Part shown: in pieces, positions 24,101 through 37,618 of the stretch
How positions within the stretch are numbered: position 1 is the stretch's first letter
Layout of the letters: each line of letters begins with the position of its first letter
Origin: Copromyces sp. CBS 386.78
Taxonomy: Eukaryota > Ascomycota > Sordariomycetes > Sordariales > Sordariaceae
Length of the DNA stretch: 64,000 nucleotides
Direction of reading: 5' to 3'
NCBI GenBank assembly: GCA_030685235.1
Contig: MU839079.1
Span: 744,001 to 808,000, forward strand
Position numbers and translations under genes: made by a program
The notes under the pieces: generated by a model
The model's database searches: none
What the model saw: the letters and a program-made list of their open reading frames with translations, nothing else
Told to the model about the DNA's origin: nothing

Positions 24101-27100
24101 GCTCGTATCTTACTCCTTTTCCCTTACTTCGTGCTCCGATGGACAAGAAGCATTGGATGACATCCTTCCGACCCCTATCTTTCATCGTGTCACCCCCTAT
24201 CAACCAACCAACCCATGCCCTCGTTTGTCGAGCATTATCTTCCATGAGAGGAACTGCACCATCCGAGTTGTCGTAGTGTATACCTACGCCAGCGGCGGCG
24301 ACAACTGCCCTCAGTGCCCTCGATAGACATCAGGGTCGTCATCTCATGGCCCGTGCGCCGAACGATACCTCTATTACAGATCTCAGTCTCAAAGAGTCTC
24401 AGTCTAGGACCGATATCGTGCAGGATAGACAGCTTGTTCCTTGAGTGACAGCACTGTGGACAAAGCAAGAGCTTGTCAGATCTGCAAAGGCCAGCCATCG
24501 ACCATCCCACACCGCGGGAAAGTTTCCGCTCGGTAAGGTATTCAATCTTGTCATCGCAAAAAAAGATTTGTTGGGTTTCCTCACGATCGAAAGCCAAGGA
24601 AAATATCGGGACCGTCGGTCGGGCTCGGGATAGGGTATTACTCCCCAAATGACGAACCACACACACTTACTTGTGGATTTGCGGCACCGAATCGGAATGC
24701 AACTCTCTTCTTGTGGTGTCAAAGCTGTCAGGTACCGTGCAAGCCAAGCAGATGCATATCATGTCGTAGCAAAGTGATTACTATTCATGGCATAAACCTA
24801 ACCTAGGCAGCAGTGTAGATAGTGTATAGCTGGCATCGGGCTTAGCAGGTTGACATTACAGGTTGGGCGACGTTGAGGCGTTACCGCTGCGGACTAGTTG
24901 GTGTTTTCCGAGCGACAAGAACATCGAGTTGGTCTCTTGGGGGTTACGCTCTCGGGTATACAATGGGGATGACAGCAAGAGGGCGACTGTCCGCGAACTA
25001 TTTAACTCTCCAGTGACCGGAAAGACTCGAACAGCTAAAAGCTGAAGGAACCGGTGTTTCATTGCGCAAAACCCCCCAGAGAACAACACTCCCAAGCACA
25101 AGCTGGTTGTCTCCCTATTCGCTGACCCCGAACAATCTACGTCACAGCTCCTAGAACCGAGTTATTACGGGATCAGGCTCTCCCGAATTACTCCAACTAA
25201 GTGAAGCTGGTGAAATCTCGTTGGAGACGATCCAAGATTTCCCTAGTCTTCGTTCTCTAAAAGCTGTGTCCGAGTGTATCAGGTTGGTCTAACGATGCCG
25301 GACTGAACCAGTGTGTCTGTATGATGCCCCTAATACAACGTAGCTTGGTACGACCTCGCACCGCAGCTTACTAGAGAATGCTGTGGTCGTTGTTGGCAAT
25401 ATAAATCGGGACTAACATTACAGAAGAGTGTCAGTCGACCGCTGTTGGAGTTAAGGATCTTACTGGAAGAGAAAATGTTAGAAAATTTGGAAGTGAGCCA
25501 AAGCCCTAATTACATAGGAAAGTTGTTAAAACTCTTTTTATCATACCGTAGTGTCATTTTCAGATGGATTAAGTGGTAGTGTTTCAACGATATTAGTATG
25601 TAAAAGTAGGGTGTGCACACAGACTTTTGGCACTATGCTGTAACTATCGATGTCAAGCCATCATGCTAAGTGCTCACTTCCGTCTGTGAGGCTGAAGGAA
25701 CGGCTAGGCGTCACACAAGAAACAATGATGCACAGGACTTGAGCCTCATCCACGTTTTAACTGACCCCGAGAGAGAAATACCAGACAATGGCAGCGCCAT
25801 CAACTCTCAACATGCATTTGCTGTTGAAAATCTTCCATGAGATATCATGACGTCTCAGGTACTCACTCCGCCTCTCAGTTTGAGATAATCGACTCTACCT
25901 ACTGCTTTTCCCGATGACTCAACAACAACACAATGTGACAAGATCCGCATCACCACCGCCCCCAACCTACATCAACTCACTTCGTCGTCGGCGATGAGCG
26001 GGGCCTCCGGGACCCCCCGGGCCCGAAACATAAGTCGCGAACACGAAAGTTCCGGCGGCGACTCCCCGGTTTTACCACATGCGGGGCAGGAACATAATAA
26101 TGGCAGACAGCTTGTAGACGATACAAAAGGGGCCGGTCGCCGATGACTTACGGGCAGCACAGGAAAAAGCAAACATGACACCGCCAGGTCGGCTACGGTC
26201 ACGCCTTATACCTTACGGGGGCTACTGTACATATGACGTCCCGAGACTCCGGTCTTCGGGGAGGCCTTTATTTAGATTTGTACATATCGCGTACCAAGTT
26301 CTACTATGCATAGTGTCGAGCTAGCTAGTCTCAAGGGGGTTCAGACGGCAGGTGGCACAGTATGTGTATACTTTGATGACTGGGAACACTGGCAGTAAGG
26401 GTCACTTATAAGGGCCTGAGTAGCTGCGTGGGAGGCGGCGCGAGAGTACTAAGCAATCCGACTTGCATCTCAGCAAGCCACAAAATCGAGGAAGCAAGAC
26501 AAGCGACGAACTGACGGGGACTGATAGGACCGTGAAGCGAATTGAAACAAGCAGACGAGAAAAGCTTTTGCGAACTAAGCGCAGCAAACTGCCGATCAAC
26601 GGTTTCGCCTTGTCAGCCGAGGGATCTGGCATTTGACTTGATAGAGACAATGGCGGTGGTGAAAGGGGCTTGTGATCTCTCCGATACCTTTGAATAGCTC
26701 TCCGATGCTGGAAAGGACGGATGGAGAGACGAGAGTCTCACAGAGATGCTCTGAGGAGCACTGCTATGCCCTCTCTTAACTTGGCACAATAGAGGGTTGA
26801 GGTTGACTCCATGACCGCCCAAGAACTCTCGTCAAAATCTTGCACACAGAACGAAAACAAACTTCCCAGAGCCCATCCATCACACCGCACCGAGCTATGT
26901 CTCACCAACGGTGGATGGACAGTTTGCCGCTTTTCATTAGGCAAGCCCCGAAAGGTCGGTGACAATGCTAAGAATAAGATCAACATGTCATCGTCACCGT
27001 ATCGCAATTTTGAGAAAACGCAGTAAAGGGGAAAGAAATGTGTGCAAAGAAGGCCACGGGCATCACACCGACAACAGGGCATCATCCCTAGCTAGAGAGG

Positions 27101-30100
27101 GACTCGTAACAAACAAAAAGAGTACACACGGGCTCAGCCATAAACAGTCGTCGACTGTGTCCTGGTCTTTTGGAAACCGCCTGGTGGCTTCAACGTCGTC
27201 CGGGGTGCGCGAGTATCGCAAGGGCTCGAAATCGCCTTTCTGTCTCTCTGATTATTTGATCAAACTGGTTGTTGTGTCGGATAAACCTCCGCGGAGTGAG
27301 TGTGTAATGTGTTTGCCAAGTTCACCCGGCAAAACTGCTTGCCTCCACAACCTCTTGGCTTGGTTTCATGAACATTCTGCTGGGGAATTTGGGGGAAAAC
27401 TTCTTTATCCCTCGTGACCGTTCGAAAGGGATGATGCAAGAATTTGCTTCGCCTGAACCGTAGTTTTCTTTTTTGGGAGATTGCCGGCGATGCACGATCT
27501 GCTCGTTAGTGACTGAATGGGAGAACCAGCTGGACGAACTCGGGTTGTTCATTTTGTGGTTGAGTGGCTGTTTACCATGGACGACCGAACGGGAACGACG
27601 ATTAGCGACCGGTAGATGAGAACCAACGGAAGAGACTGATGAATGGTTATCGCAAATCATATTCGAGCATTTGTGGGCTCGCAAACGGAGAAGTTGTGAT
27701 CAGTCACTCGATACTGTCACAGATGGTCCGCCAGATCCGATGATGCTTTCACTCGAATGGATTGGTTGGACATTTGTCTGAGGAGTCTTGGAAGTGTTGA
27801 CGGAAAGAAAAGCTTTGGCCAAGCTTGCCCTATGAGGTTCTCAACCACCTTAAAACCAAAGGGTGGAACCAAGAGCCAGTGGGGTCTGTGCTCCTGAGCA
27901 GTGGAGACATTTTCACAAGTTCTTGGCAAGCTTGGCACCGGGTCAGCGGGTGATGGCGGCGCTAGTGTTTCCGATTTGGCCTGAGGTTGGGGAAAGTCCA
28001 AGGGGGTGGGGCAATCTTTTAGCGAGGGTGTTCCTGCGTCAGTGCACGCGTTGTCGAGGTGGTGTTCGATTGTCCAATTCAGTTTCCAGTTCCTCATTCA
28101 TTTTCAAGAGTGGTTTCTACGTGACGGCCCCGTCGTTGACCACCGATGTCGTCGAAATGATCAAAGTTCGAAATTCAACCCCTCTCCTCACAACCCGCCG
28201 TTGACATGTGGCTTGGGGGGTTCATCGCCCCCTCGGCTCCTCATCCACGAGCGAGCAAGCCTGACGCCATGCAAAACACACGCCACAGGAGGAACTGCCT
28301 ACGGTACCTCTTCTCCTTTGCCGATTTCCGCACGTGTTCGCCATGGCTTTTCACTTCCTGTGGCCTCGTTGTGGCCTCGTGTGTGGCCGCCTTCGCCGTT
28401 TTCTTTTCGCCCGTAAACTTCCCACGACCGCGACGCCGCATCTCAGCCATCAACTTTGCTGGCAGTCAGTCCTCGTGTTGAGAGCCTGCTGGCGTCGTAC
28501 AGAAAAAGGCGTGGACGGGAATGTTCAGCCCATGTGGAAACCATGATCTGGGAAAATGGAAGGCTAGGAGAAGAAAAAGTGGCTTGGCGCCTTTTCATCT
28601 TCCTTGAGACGATCATGTCTTGGTTCCCCTCCAAACCGGATATCCAGATCGCAAGCGCTTCTGGATGGACTCGAGAAGGATAAGCACAGCACACCTTCGC
28701 GGGAGTGGGCATCATCATGTCATACTTTTTGTATGTATGTACCTATCCATCCACCGAACGATCATAATGGCTAGCAGATCAGTTCGAATGGGTCAGATCC
28801 GATGACCATGACGCGGAACCAGGGCACTTCAAAGAATGACGGGGGCGTCTCTTTGGGCATAGGTATTGTCTTCTTATACCTATCAAGTCTTTCCAGGGCC
28901 TCTGTTTCACACACAACTCCTTGTCATGGTCGGGAGTGTTTGATGAAGAGCCTGGCGAGACTGGCAAGAAATGGGTCCAAGTCCGACCTGTATCATGCAG
29001 GGTAATATATAAGGCTGGGTGGTATCGACTGACCACATCCCGGTCAAAGTCCCCTTCATTTCCTCCTCTCTGGACTTTGGGAACTTGGTGCGCTTCAGCC
29101 TTCCAGGAAAGACTCTCTTTTAGTCCTCGACCTCGGGTGTTTCTGCCCTCTTTTTACGCTCTTTACTCCGTTCAGCTCCGCCCCCCCTTCCATCACTTTG
29201 TTGCCTTGCCTCCCCTGGTAGTTGCAGTCTGGTTGCTGTGGTATTGCAAAAAGCAGCTGTTTTAAGCAGAAATCCGCTAGTTCGGACGTCTTGTGCTCGA
29301 GCCACATCGCCAACACCACCTCACTTCATACAGTCGCTCGCTTCTGCTTCTTGCCTTGCCTTGCCTTGCGTCGCAATTCTTGTTTCTTCAGCCAATTGGC
29401 TTCTTCTACACTCTTTTTGGTCTTCTGCTGATACCGACATCTTTCTCTTTCGCTTGATTACGCACGGTCTTGACGACCTGGCTGCCTGTCCTTCGTTCTC
29501 CTTCGGCTGCAACCTGTACAACTAAGGCCTTCGCCTCCACCGACACGCACCTGACAGACAGCTGCGTTCAACAGACATCAAGAACAGCTCGGGGCATCTA
29601 TCTGTCTTGTGTGTCCTGCTGCTCATTCCAAGAATCCGGATTCTTCAGGGAGGAATCTTGGTGCACTTTGGTGTGCCCTACTAAAATCCGACGTCTCATC
29701 ACTCACTGTTCCCGAGCACTCACCTTTCCCTCCTTGTCGGCTCTCCTTTCCCTCGCCGTTCTCATCACGCCGTCCTAGCTACCTGCAAGGCTGTGCCTGA
29801 TCGACGACGACTCCAGACGTCACACCCCTTTTTTTACACCAAGTAACGGCGTCCTTACGAGTCCCTGCGAGGCCCCGTCTTCGTCCCACAAAGCTGAAAC
29901 ACCATCGGTCTTCTGGGGACACACAGCATCGGGTCGTACTCTACCATACCATCATCAACTCACCTCAGGTCTAAGGTGTCCACTTATTTCACTTCCCTTC
30001 TCTTCCGAGCCGGCTCCTTGCCGGTCGTTTGGCTCCCGTTGTTGCAGATTCTCGGCCGTACGCGAAGAACCCCAGCAGTTCAACCCATCTCTCGTCATCC

Positions 30101-31077
30101 ACCCGTTCATCCCCTTCGCCGACTCGACTGGAAGCTTTGCTTTGCCACGCACCTGCACCGACCGGGAGAGCAATACCACCCTGGCAAATTTCGGGTGATC
30201 TTGGCAGGCAAAGAACCTTCTTTTTCGACTCTATTATTATTCATTCTTCTCCGTCGGGGAGCATTGGCCAGTCCACTGCCTTTGGAAGCTCTCGAGGTTT
30301 GCCGAGAAGCTTCAGCACAAACTGTAAGTAGTTTTCGAATCTTCTCCCTTCCCCGGCTCGCCTGTTCAGAACTCCCTTTTCTAGCTTTGGGCTGTGTAGC
30401 AGCTTTTTGCTGCAGGAGTTGCTGCAGAAGTTGGGGTCTTCCTAGCAGAAACAACGAACAATCTGGAGAGCAGCTGCTCCCACAGCCCAGACATATTGGT
30501 CTTGTCTCTGACTGTCCCAGTCCTTTGGAGTACAGGTATTGACTGACTCTTGTCGAAATTCAGACCCTCTACGCAGTCAGACTTGCTCGACTGGCATCTT
30601 CCCTCGTCAAACTAACTTCAATTTTCCCGCCCATTAACCGCGCTGCTTGTCACGCTGAGCCCACACGTCACGGAACAATTCCTTGATTTTCCCCTCCAAC
30701 AATTTTCAGGAACCAAGTCGTCGTTCGTTTGTTGCGGATACTTACACACCAGAAACCGGTTCCACAACCTTACCCTTTAGAGTTGTGTTTCGACCCGTTT
30801 GCAACACCCCCAACTATATCCGAGTCAGGGTGCTGTTTATTGTGTGACCTTTCGGAGGGGGAGGCCAGGAGAATCTTGGTTACGAGGGGCCGTCCTACAT
30901 TCGCCATTCAGCCCTTCTTGATCACCATCGTCTATCGGGAAATAGCGAGGTCTCTGGTCTGTGGTATTGCTTTTGGGCTCATACACACCGCCGAGCGGGT
31001 AATTTGGATCACTCTGGATGAAGAGCTTGGAAACTCCTTGATTGCATGCTCGATCAGTTGCGTGGGGCTCCACATAA
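21154..31077. other. 9.9-kb gene-free region
   Basis: No ORF here shows a domain or joins a longer spliced frame; the longest is 207 aa (21280-21903, +) and looks random. The base composition is ordinary rather than AT-rich, so it is not a RIP relic as a whole. The last 2 kb (about 29000-31077) is pyrimidine-rich on the + strand with frequent CTTTC/TCTTC runs, typical of a fungal promoter plus long 5' leader, and probably belongs to the EGF-like gene starting at 31078. The left end holds the krev-1 promoter. Confidence 0.5.
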
Positions 31078-31584
31078 ATGAGTTTTCAAAATGGGAGAGA
31101 CATGGACCGACAGCCACAGCTACGATCTGTCAGGAGGGCGAGGGAGCAGGCTGGGTTAAGAGAGGGTCCCTCAATTCGGAGGGTGGTAGAGGCGGAAGAC
31201 AATGAGCCTCAGATAGCCCGGCCTAGTAGGGCACGAACAGCAGGAACTGGGATGCAACAAGAACAGCAACAACCGCGGACTCGACGGCCACCACCGCCGA
31301 CAGGACTTCAGATCCAGACAAGGGAAGGCGGTATTGGAGTAGCCATCTCAAGACCAATCCCGGTGGTTCCACAGTGGCCATTGCCATCACAAGCCGCAGT
31401 TCCTCTTACTGGGCAGGGGCAAGAGCCATATCGACCTCCTGCTGGGAAATCGCAACCACCAGTACGGCCGCCACGACCGAGTAGAGTGCCTTCCATTTTG
31501 GACAACTCCAGAGTGCAAGAACCCACCCCAGCCTCGGGCTTTCAATACAGACCACAGCAAGGCGGAATAGTAGCAGTGCCAGCT

Positions 31585-31632
<48 letters not shown>

Positions 31633-34321
31633 GAGCCATTGTCAGCCGTCCCCGAGACTCTTTCCCGGCCATCCACGCTTTCGTCGTTGGGGACCATCCC
31701 CGACTTCCCACTACCCGGCCAAATGCCTGCTGCACCACTACCCCGACGAAGCGTGACCCTCGGACCGCCGCCATCAGCCAGACGCGGAGCGTCCTCCTTC
31801 TACTCAAATGCCTCCTTCGTCTCGCCCATCCCCGAGGAAAGCCCAGGAACACGATCGAGATTCCACACGTCCTCTGCATCCAGCGCGGCATTACCCGACA
31901 GCTGGGGCACCGTTTCGCCGGGACTCAGCCCGCAGTATCCATCCACGGACCACGAGGAGCACGTCATGGGAATGCACCGAAATAATGAGAACGCACCTCC
32001 GGGATACGAGGAGGATGCCGAGGACAGTCGTCTGGTCAGGAACGCGAGCGTGGGAAAGAGGGCGAAGCCTACGTTGGTAGCGGCGACGAGTCCACGCGTA
32101 GGAGGAGGAGGAGGAGGAGGAGGATGGGCAGGAGAGAATCAAGGGACAGGCCCCGGTCCGACGACTCCCGGTACGCCCATCCGAGATCCCTTTGCTTCGG
32201 GGACGGGCTATATCGAGCACTCCAGCTCGTCAAGTGCCAAGACTCCGCAGATTGGCTCCGCCATCACGACAGATGCAATTTTGGATGCGTATGATAATGC
32301 CAGCTCGTATGATCAGACTTCGTCGTCGAACGAGAGGACGCCTGGAGGAGGACGGACGTACAGTCGGTTTTCGGCCATTAGGAGACCCCCGAATCTCGAC
32401 ATGGAGGCTGTCCGCAAAGCCCAAGCCAGGGGGAGTTTGACGAGTCTTTCGGAGCTGATACGGCGGGCGACTCGGTTGGAACAGAGTCTGGAGAACGGCA
32501 AGAGACCTGCGAGTAGGATCGAGGAGCAGCTGTACGATGAGTTTGGGGTCGAGAAGGAGATGTCTGGTAAGAACACCCCAACTCCTCGTCCGTCTTCCAA
32601 CAAGACCAACGATGCTAACAACCGGAACAGTAGAAAACGAAAAACACCAATCCGGCTTCTCGGACATGCTCGCCGCCTTCCCACCTCCCGCCCAACCGCA
32701 AATCCCACCCCGCCGCTTCCGCGACTCCCTCCGAGACCAAATCCAATCCTGGCCTCTCGCAGCTCTCCACCGCTCACCCAACAACAACTCCCGCGGCAAC
32801 GGCAGCGACCAACCGCCTACCGATGCCAACAACGGTTCCAACAAAAAACCAGGGCGACGTATCTGCCGCCTGCCCGTCTGGGGTTTCATGCTCCTCCTCA
32901 CGGCCATCGTCCTCCTGACCGTCGCCGCGGTCGTCATCCCCCTCGAGTTCCTAGTCCTGCAAAAACACAAAGGGGCCGGCTCCGCCCAGCAACAGCTGCA
33001 ACAGTGCCAGCAACAAGTCACCTGCGAAAACGGCGGGACGAACATCGTCTCGCAGGGCTTCTGCTCCTGTATTTGCCGGAACGGATTCACGGGCTTCAAT
33101 TGCAACGCCACCGACACGTCCGGGTGCAGCGCCATGACCTGGTCCGGACTGGACGGGGATGCGGCCACTATCGGAGCAGCTATTCCGCGGTTGGTGGCAG
33201 ACTCTTATCAGAACTTCTCGATCCCGTTGGATGGGTCAGAGATAGTAGCCAAGTTCAACCGGGAGGGACTTAGCTGTGGGGCGCAGAATGCCCTGGTTAC
33301 TTTCGACGGCAGAGCACTCAGGCAAGGGGATGCGAGGAGTCAGGTGGTTAGTTTGGATAGCACCAATGATGCCAATGGGAACGGGGTCGCGGGTGATTCA
33401 AATGCGAATGCGGCTAATGTTATTGTGGATGGGGTGGCGCTTACGACGATTTCGGTGCTGGTTGGGCAGTTGACGACTATCACGCTCGAGGCGCCGTTGC
33501 CGGCTACTTCGGTGCCCGTGGCGTCGGTGCCGGCCGCTACGACGAGTGCTGCTGATGGGGGAGGAAGTGGTGGTGGGGCTGGAGGGGGAGGATCGGGGAG
33601 TGGTGGGACTGCTGGTTCTGGTAATGGTGGTGGAGGAGGTGGTGGGACTGCTGGTTCTGGTAATGGTGGTGGAGGAGGTGGTGACGCTACTGGAGGAACT
33701 GGTGGTACTGCTACTGCTACTGCTGGAAGTGGTAGCGGAAGTGGCTCTGGTTCAGGCTCGGGTTCCGGCTCCGGCTCCGGCTCCGGAAGTGGAAGCGGCA
33801 GTGGATCAGGCTCCGGCAGTGGATCAGGCTCCGGCAGTGGATCAGGCAACGGCTCCGGTGATGGCTCCGGTGATGGCTCCGGTTTCACAACCATAACCAC
33901 AACCGGCACCGGCTCCGCCAGTTCCACCCGAACCATCGCGACAACCCTAACCATGGCCTCCCAAGCTCCCGGCGCCAGCCCTACCTTCGCCGTCACCGAA
34001 GAGATCCTCGACTTCGCTAGGGTCGCGGTCCTCTACATCCTGCAGGAGGAAGACCTGACCAAAGCCGAGGAAGCGCAGACGGCCATCCAAAAGGTGTTTT
34101 CCCAAGTCAGCTCGGCGATGATGAACGAAGGGAGCAATCCTGTCAGTCAGGATACCGCGCGGAACGTTACCGTGGGCAATGGCATATCGATCGATTTTGA
34201 GGGGTTCACAGTTGATGTTGGGGAGGGACTGGTTGGGGGTGAGTCGCATCTTACGAGGTTACGACTAAGACGAGCAGAAGAAGGCGGGAGTGGGATGTTG
34301 GGGTGGTTTCATTTGCAATGA
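31078..34321 (+). CDS. single-pass membrane protein with EGF-like motif and Gly/Ser stalk
   Basis: Two exons, 31078-32566 and 32631-34321 (64-nt intron with a GATGCTAAC branch point), giving 1059 aa. Residues 1 to about 570 are disordered, Pro/Arg/Gln-rich, with a polyQ tract (about 31587-31632) and a polyGly tract (about 32101-32124). A transmembrane helix lies at about 577-605 ([20 protein letters not shown]). Directly after it, residues 622-654 carry a Cys-rich EGF-like motif (CENGG ... CSC.C..GFTGFNC). Beyond it is a Ser/Thr-rich domain with a long Gly/Ser repeat (about 33540-33890), then a conserved-looking C-terminal globular part. The topology suggests a cytosolic N-terminus and extracellular C-terminus. 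EGF-like sequences are uncommon in fungi. A wall-sensing or adhesion role is only a guess. The upstream in-frame ATG at 31078 was chosen; a second ATG (MDRQPQ) follows eight codons later. Confidence 0.85.
33730..33885 (+). repeat. Gly-Ser coding minisatellite
   Basis: Tandem GGCTCC/GGAAGT-type hexamers encode more than 20 Gly-Ser dipeptides in the EGF-like membrane protein. Shorter Gly-rich repeats (33590-33690) precede it, including a 45-bp unit present twice. Confidence 0.85.
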
Positions 34322-35929
34322 GGCATAGAGTCATGTGGGCAGGTGACGATCGATACGGGTATTGGGTAACGTAGTCAACGAACGAACTCGAGTCTAGACA
34401 CAAAGGTGCCCGGAGTCTTTTGCATCACATGCTCACCGGAGCACAAACACGTTTGAATATTTGGGTTTTTTCTTTCTTGTTTTTCCCTCGTGGTAGGCTG
34501 GAACCTGACGGAGCAAAAAGGCTCTTTTATCTTCTTTTGGCACACGCACTTCATTTTACTCTTCTTCCACCATGTATTATCCAGACACATATTCTGTCTT
34601 GTTACTCTAACTTTGGTATATGTACGACGGAAGGATGGATTGCATGGCATGGTCACTGGCGCGAGCGGGACCTGGGGACTTCGGGGGACTTTGGTTTATA
34701 AATACGCCGACACCGACACACGATGAATGGAATGGCTTTTCTTTTTGTGATTCTGTTTGGATTCTACACGAGGCAGTAAGGGTTTAGATAAAGTACGCAG
34801 TTTGTAGGAGTACTAGACGAGAAGACGAGAGGACTGAAATGACAAAACAAAAGCTGATAGCGTTTAACCCAAATTATGAAAGTTGGTTTCCGTCCAATCT
34901 GTCCAATCATCTTGCGAATAGCGTCCGAATTGGGAAGGCTTGATGCTGTAGCTTCGCTGTAGCTTGGAGCGTGATGGAGTCTTTACGGCGCTTAGGTTTG
35001 CTGCAGGTTTTGGTGGAGCCCATACTACACAGCACAACATCTATCTGCATTTTATAACGTGATAATTACAGGCTTCTGATACGGAAACCATCTGATCATT
35101 GCGTCTTTGCGTCTCGCTACCATGGCGACGATCAAACGGACTCGGAGCGACATATGCACGAGCGAGCGTCTCGAGCGTTGTGGCTATGCCGCCGACGATC
35201 ACCTGACGCTTACGTATGCCTTCATTTCACCAGCATTTCACATTGTGTTGTTTAACGTCTCAGCGTTTAACAGACAACTGGGGATGGCTCGCCCGTGACA
35301 GAATAGACGGGAAGCTTGACTGTACTTGTAGCGACCAAATGGGTCTCAATTATTTTGTCATACTCACATACGAGGACTTGTCCAATGGCCCCACATCCAG
35401 GCCTGCTGTGACGCGTTATTGGCTCCGCTTCTTTGTCGGGTGGTCCGGGCACCAGTGGTTCTTTATCGATTGGCTATTATTACACTAACAGCCCAGGCCG
35501 CGCGCCCGCTTGAGGTGAAACGTGATGAAGCATCCGGGGACATTCCATTCCATTCATTGGGCTTCATTCTCCCGTCATCTGTGTCAAACCATAGATAGTT
35601 CTCGATTGAAAGCTGAAAGTTGTCCATTTCGTTTCATCTTCTCTTTTCAACACCTTGCCGTGTTTTTGTTTGTCCCTCATCGCTTTTTCCACCTAACTCT
35701 TTTTTATCGCGCTTGACTGGATTATTATAGTCGAACGTGCGTGCGTCATTGTCTCACTCGTGTTAGTGCCCAGCTAGCAGCAGCACTTACACCAACAACC
35801 GTCCAGGTCCATTCCCCCTTATTCGGGATCGACTTAGACCTGAACCACGGCCCCATACATACTTCGAACTTCTGCCATTCAACAACAACCGATCTTTCAA
35901 CCAAAATCATCGTCGTCACAACCATCACC
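34322..35929. other. intergenic between two plus-strand genes
   Basis: About 1.6 kb comprising the 3' UTR of the EGF-like gene and the promoter of the His-rich membrane protein gene. The pyrimidine-rich stretch at 35620-35720 fits a fungal promoter. No gene is seen. Confidence 0.55.
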
Positions 35930-37618
35930 ATGATACCTAAACACCTCACCGCCGCGGCCGTCGTCTCGGCCACCCTGCTTTCTAGCAGCGTCTCCGCCTT
36001 CCTCATCCCACCCGAGCTCTCCGACACCGACATCGCCTTTGCGCAAGAAGTCGCCTCCGACATCAACCCTACCAACGACCTCGACCCCATCACCGCCTCC
36101 GCCTCCCACCACCAATCGATCGAGCTCGCCTGCCCTGGCTGCCCCGTCCTCATCAAGGATCGCCACCACAACAGCCACCACCCGAAAGTTTTGACCGACA
36201 AGGCGAACCACTTGGAGCTGGACTTCAAGATTGAGCATACCTCGGATGCCTCTGGTGATAGACTATTGGTCAACGGCTTCGAGCTGTTTCCCAATGCTGA
36301 TCCGTTAAGGGGGGAGTTATGGGCTGGACAGGTGTTGGAGGGTGGTGGCCCTCAGCCAGCGCCGGTGAAAAATGTCAAGGAGTGGGTTGAGCAGATGGAG
36401 GACGACCAAAGCGACCACGATTCCGACCACGAGGACAACAAGAAGCACAAAAACCGCAAGCACAAAAACCGCAAGCACAGAAACCGGAAGCCCAAAACTC
36501 TCCCGCAAAACCTCGGTTTCGGCTTGCGCACTTCTCTACCCCAGGCTTCTTCCGACCCCGCCGACGCTCTTGTCTCACAAGAAATCATCGACCTGAACTT
36601 ACAAATCCTGGAAGTCGGGACCGCCTTCGTTTCGGGAATTCCCAGCGTGGAAATCAAGTTGTTGAGGGATGCCAAGACGCAGAAGTTGATGATTGGGAAT
36701 ATCGAAACCACTGCTTCCAACGAGGATAGCGGGGTTCCCGTACCGTTCATGGGTATTGCTGAGGAGAATGAGGAGTGCCATAACTTCTTGTGTCGTCTTC
36801 TGGAAGGGTTCAAGGAGAAAGTGAAGGAGGGGAAGGAGGCTTGGGGGAAGAAGATGGGTGGCTGTCATGGTGGTCATGGTCATGGTATGGGCCAGCCTGC
36901 TGAGGAGGTTACCGAGGACGGTGAGCGGGAGATGCCGGTCGTGAAAATCGATATCGAACGTATCGACATCACTGAGTCCGAGGACGGTACATGGGAGATT
37001 GTTGCTTCTCCTGTCGACGTTGAGAAGGAGGTCGAGGTCGAGGAAGAGGAGAAGGAGATTAAGGACCTACTCGATGATGTTGAGCAAGAGCCCGAGCATG
37101 ATGGTTGGCACGGACACGGCCACCACCATGGTGGCATGCATAGATATGAGCACAGCTGGGGCCAGTTGCTCAAGAGCATTACTGCCCATGTGTTGTTGCC
37201 CGTGTTGATTGGTATTGTTGCTGGTGTTTCTGTTAGCTTGTACGTATTTTTCTTATTCCCCCCTCTTCGCAAACCCCCCTTCTCCCTTCCCATTTTCCTG
37301 TTTCGCCCCCTCTTGTTGACAACAGGAAATGCTGACGCATAAAACAGCATCGGCATGGCCTTCGGAACCCTTGCCGTCGCTCTCTACCGCTTCTTCTACC
37401 GCCGTGATGGTCCCGGTCATAAGTGCCGTCGTAACGGTGGTGCCGGATGCAAGCGTGCTCACCGTCACCGTCATCATCGCCACGGCAAGGACGAGGCCGA
37501 GGCTCCTGTTGAGGAGAAAGCTGGTTTGTTGAACGCGCAGGAGCCTGAGGCTGATGTCGAGGCGCCCCCGGCTTATGAGGATGTCAAGGTTGCTGAGGAG
37601 GGGGAGGTTAGGAAGTGA
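35930..37618 (+). CDS. secretory-pathway His-rich membrane protein
   Basis: Two exons, 35930-37239 and 37348-37618 (108-nt intron), giving 526 aa. The ATG at 35930 gives a good signal peptide (MIPKHLTAAAVVSATLLSSS). The luminal part has a CPGCPVL motif and a short K-H-K-N-R repeat (KKHKNRKHKNRKHRNRK). It also has His-rich clusters (GGCHGGHGHG near residue 315; WHGHGHHHGGMH further on). The last 110 residues contain a hydrophobic hairpin or helix split by the intron (HVLLPVLIGIVAGVSVS, then IGMAFGTLAVALYRFFYRR). A cytosolic tail follows with HRHRHHRH and a PPAYEDV motif (a PPxY-type WW ligand). The general architecture resembles a family of Sordariomycete proteins without assigned function. 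The His clusters suggest metal binding, by inference only. Confidence 0.85.
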
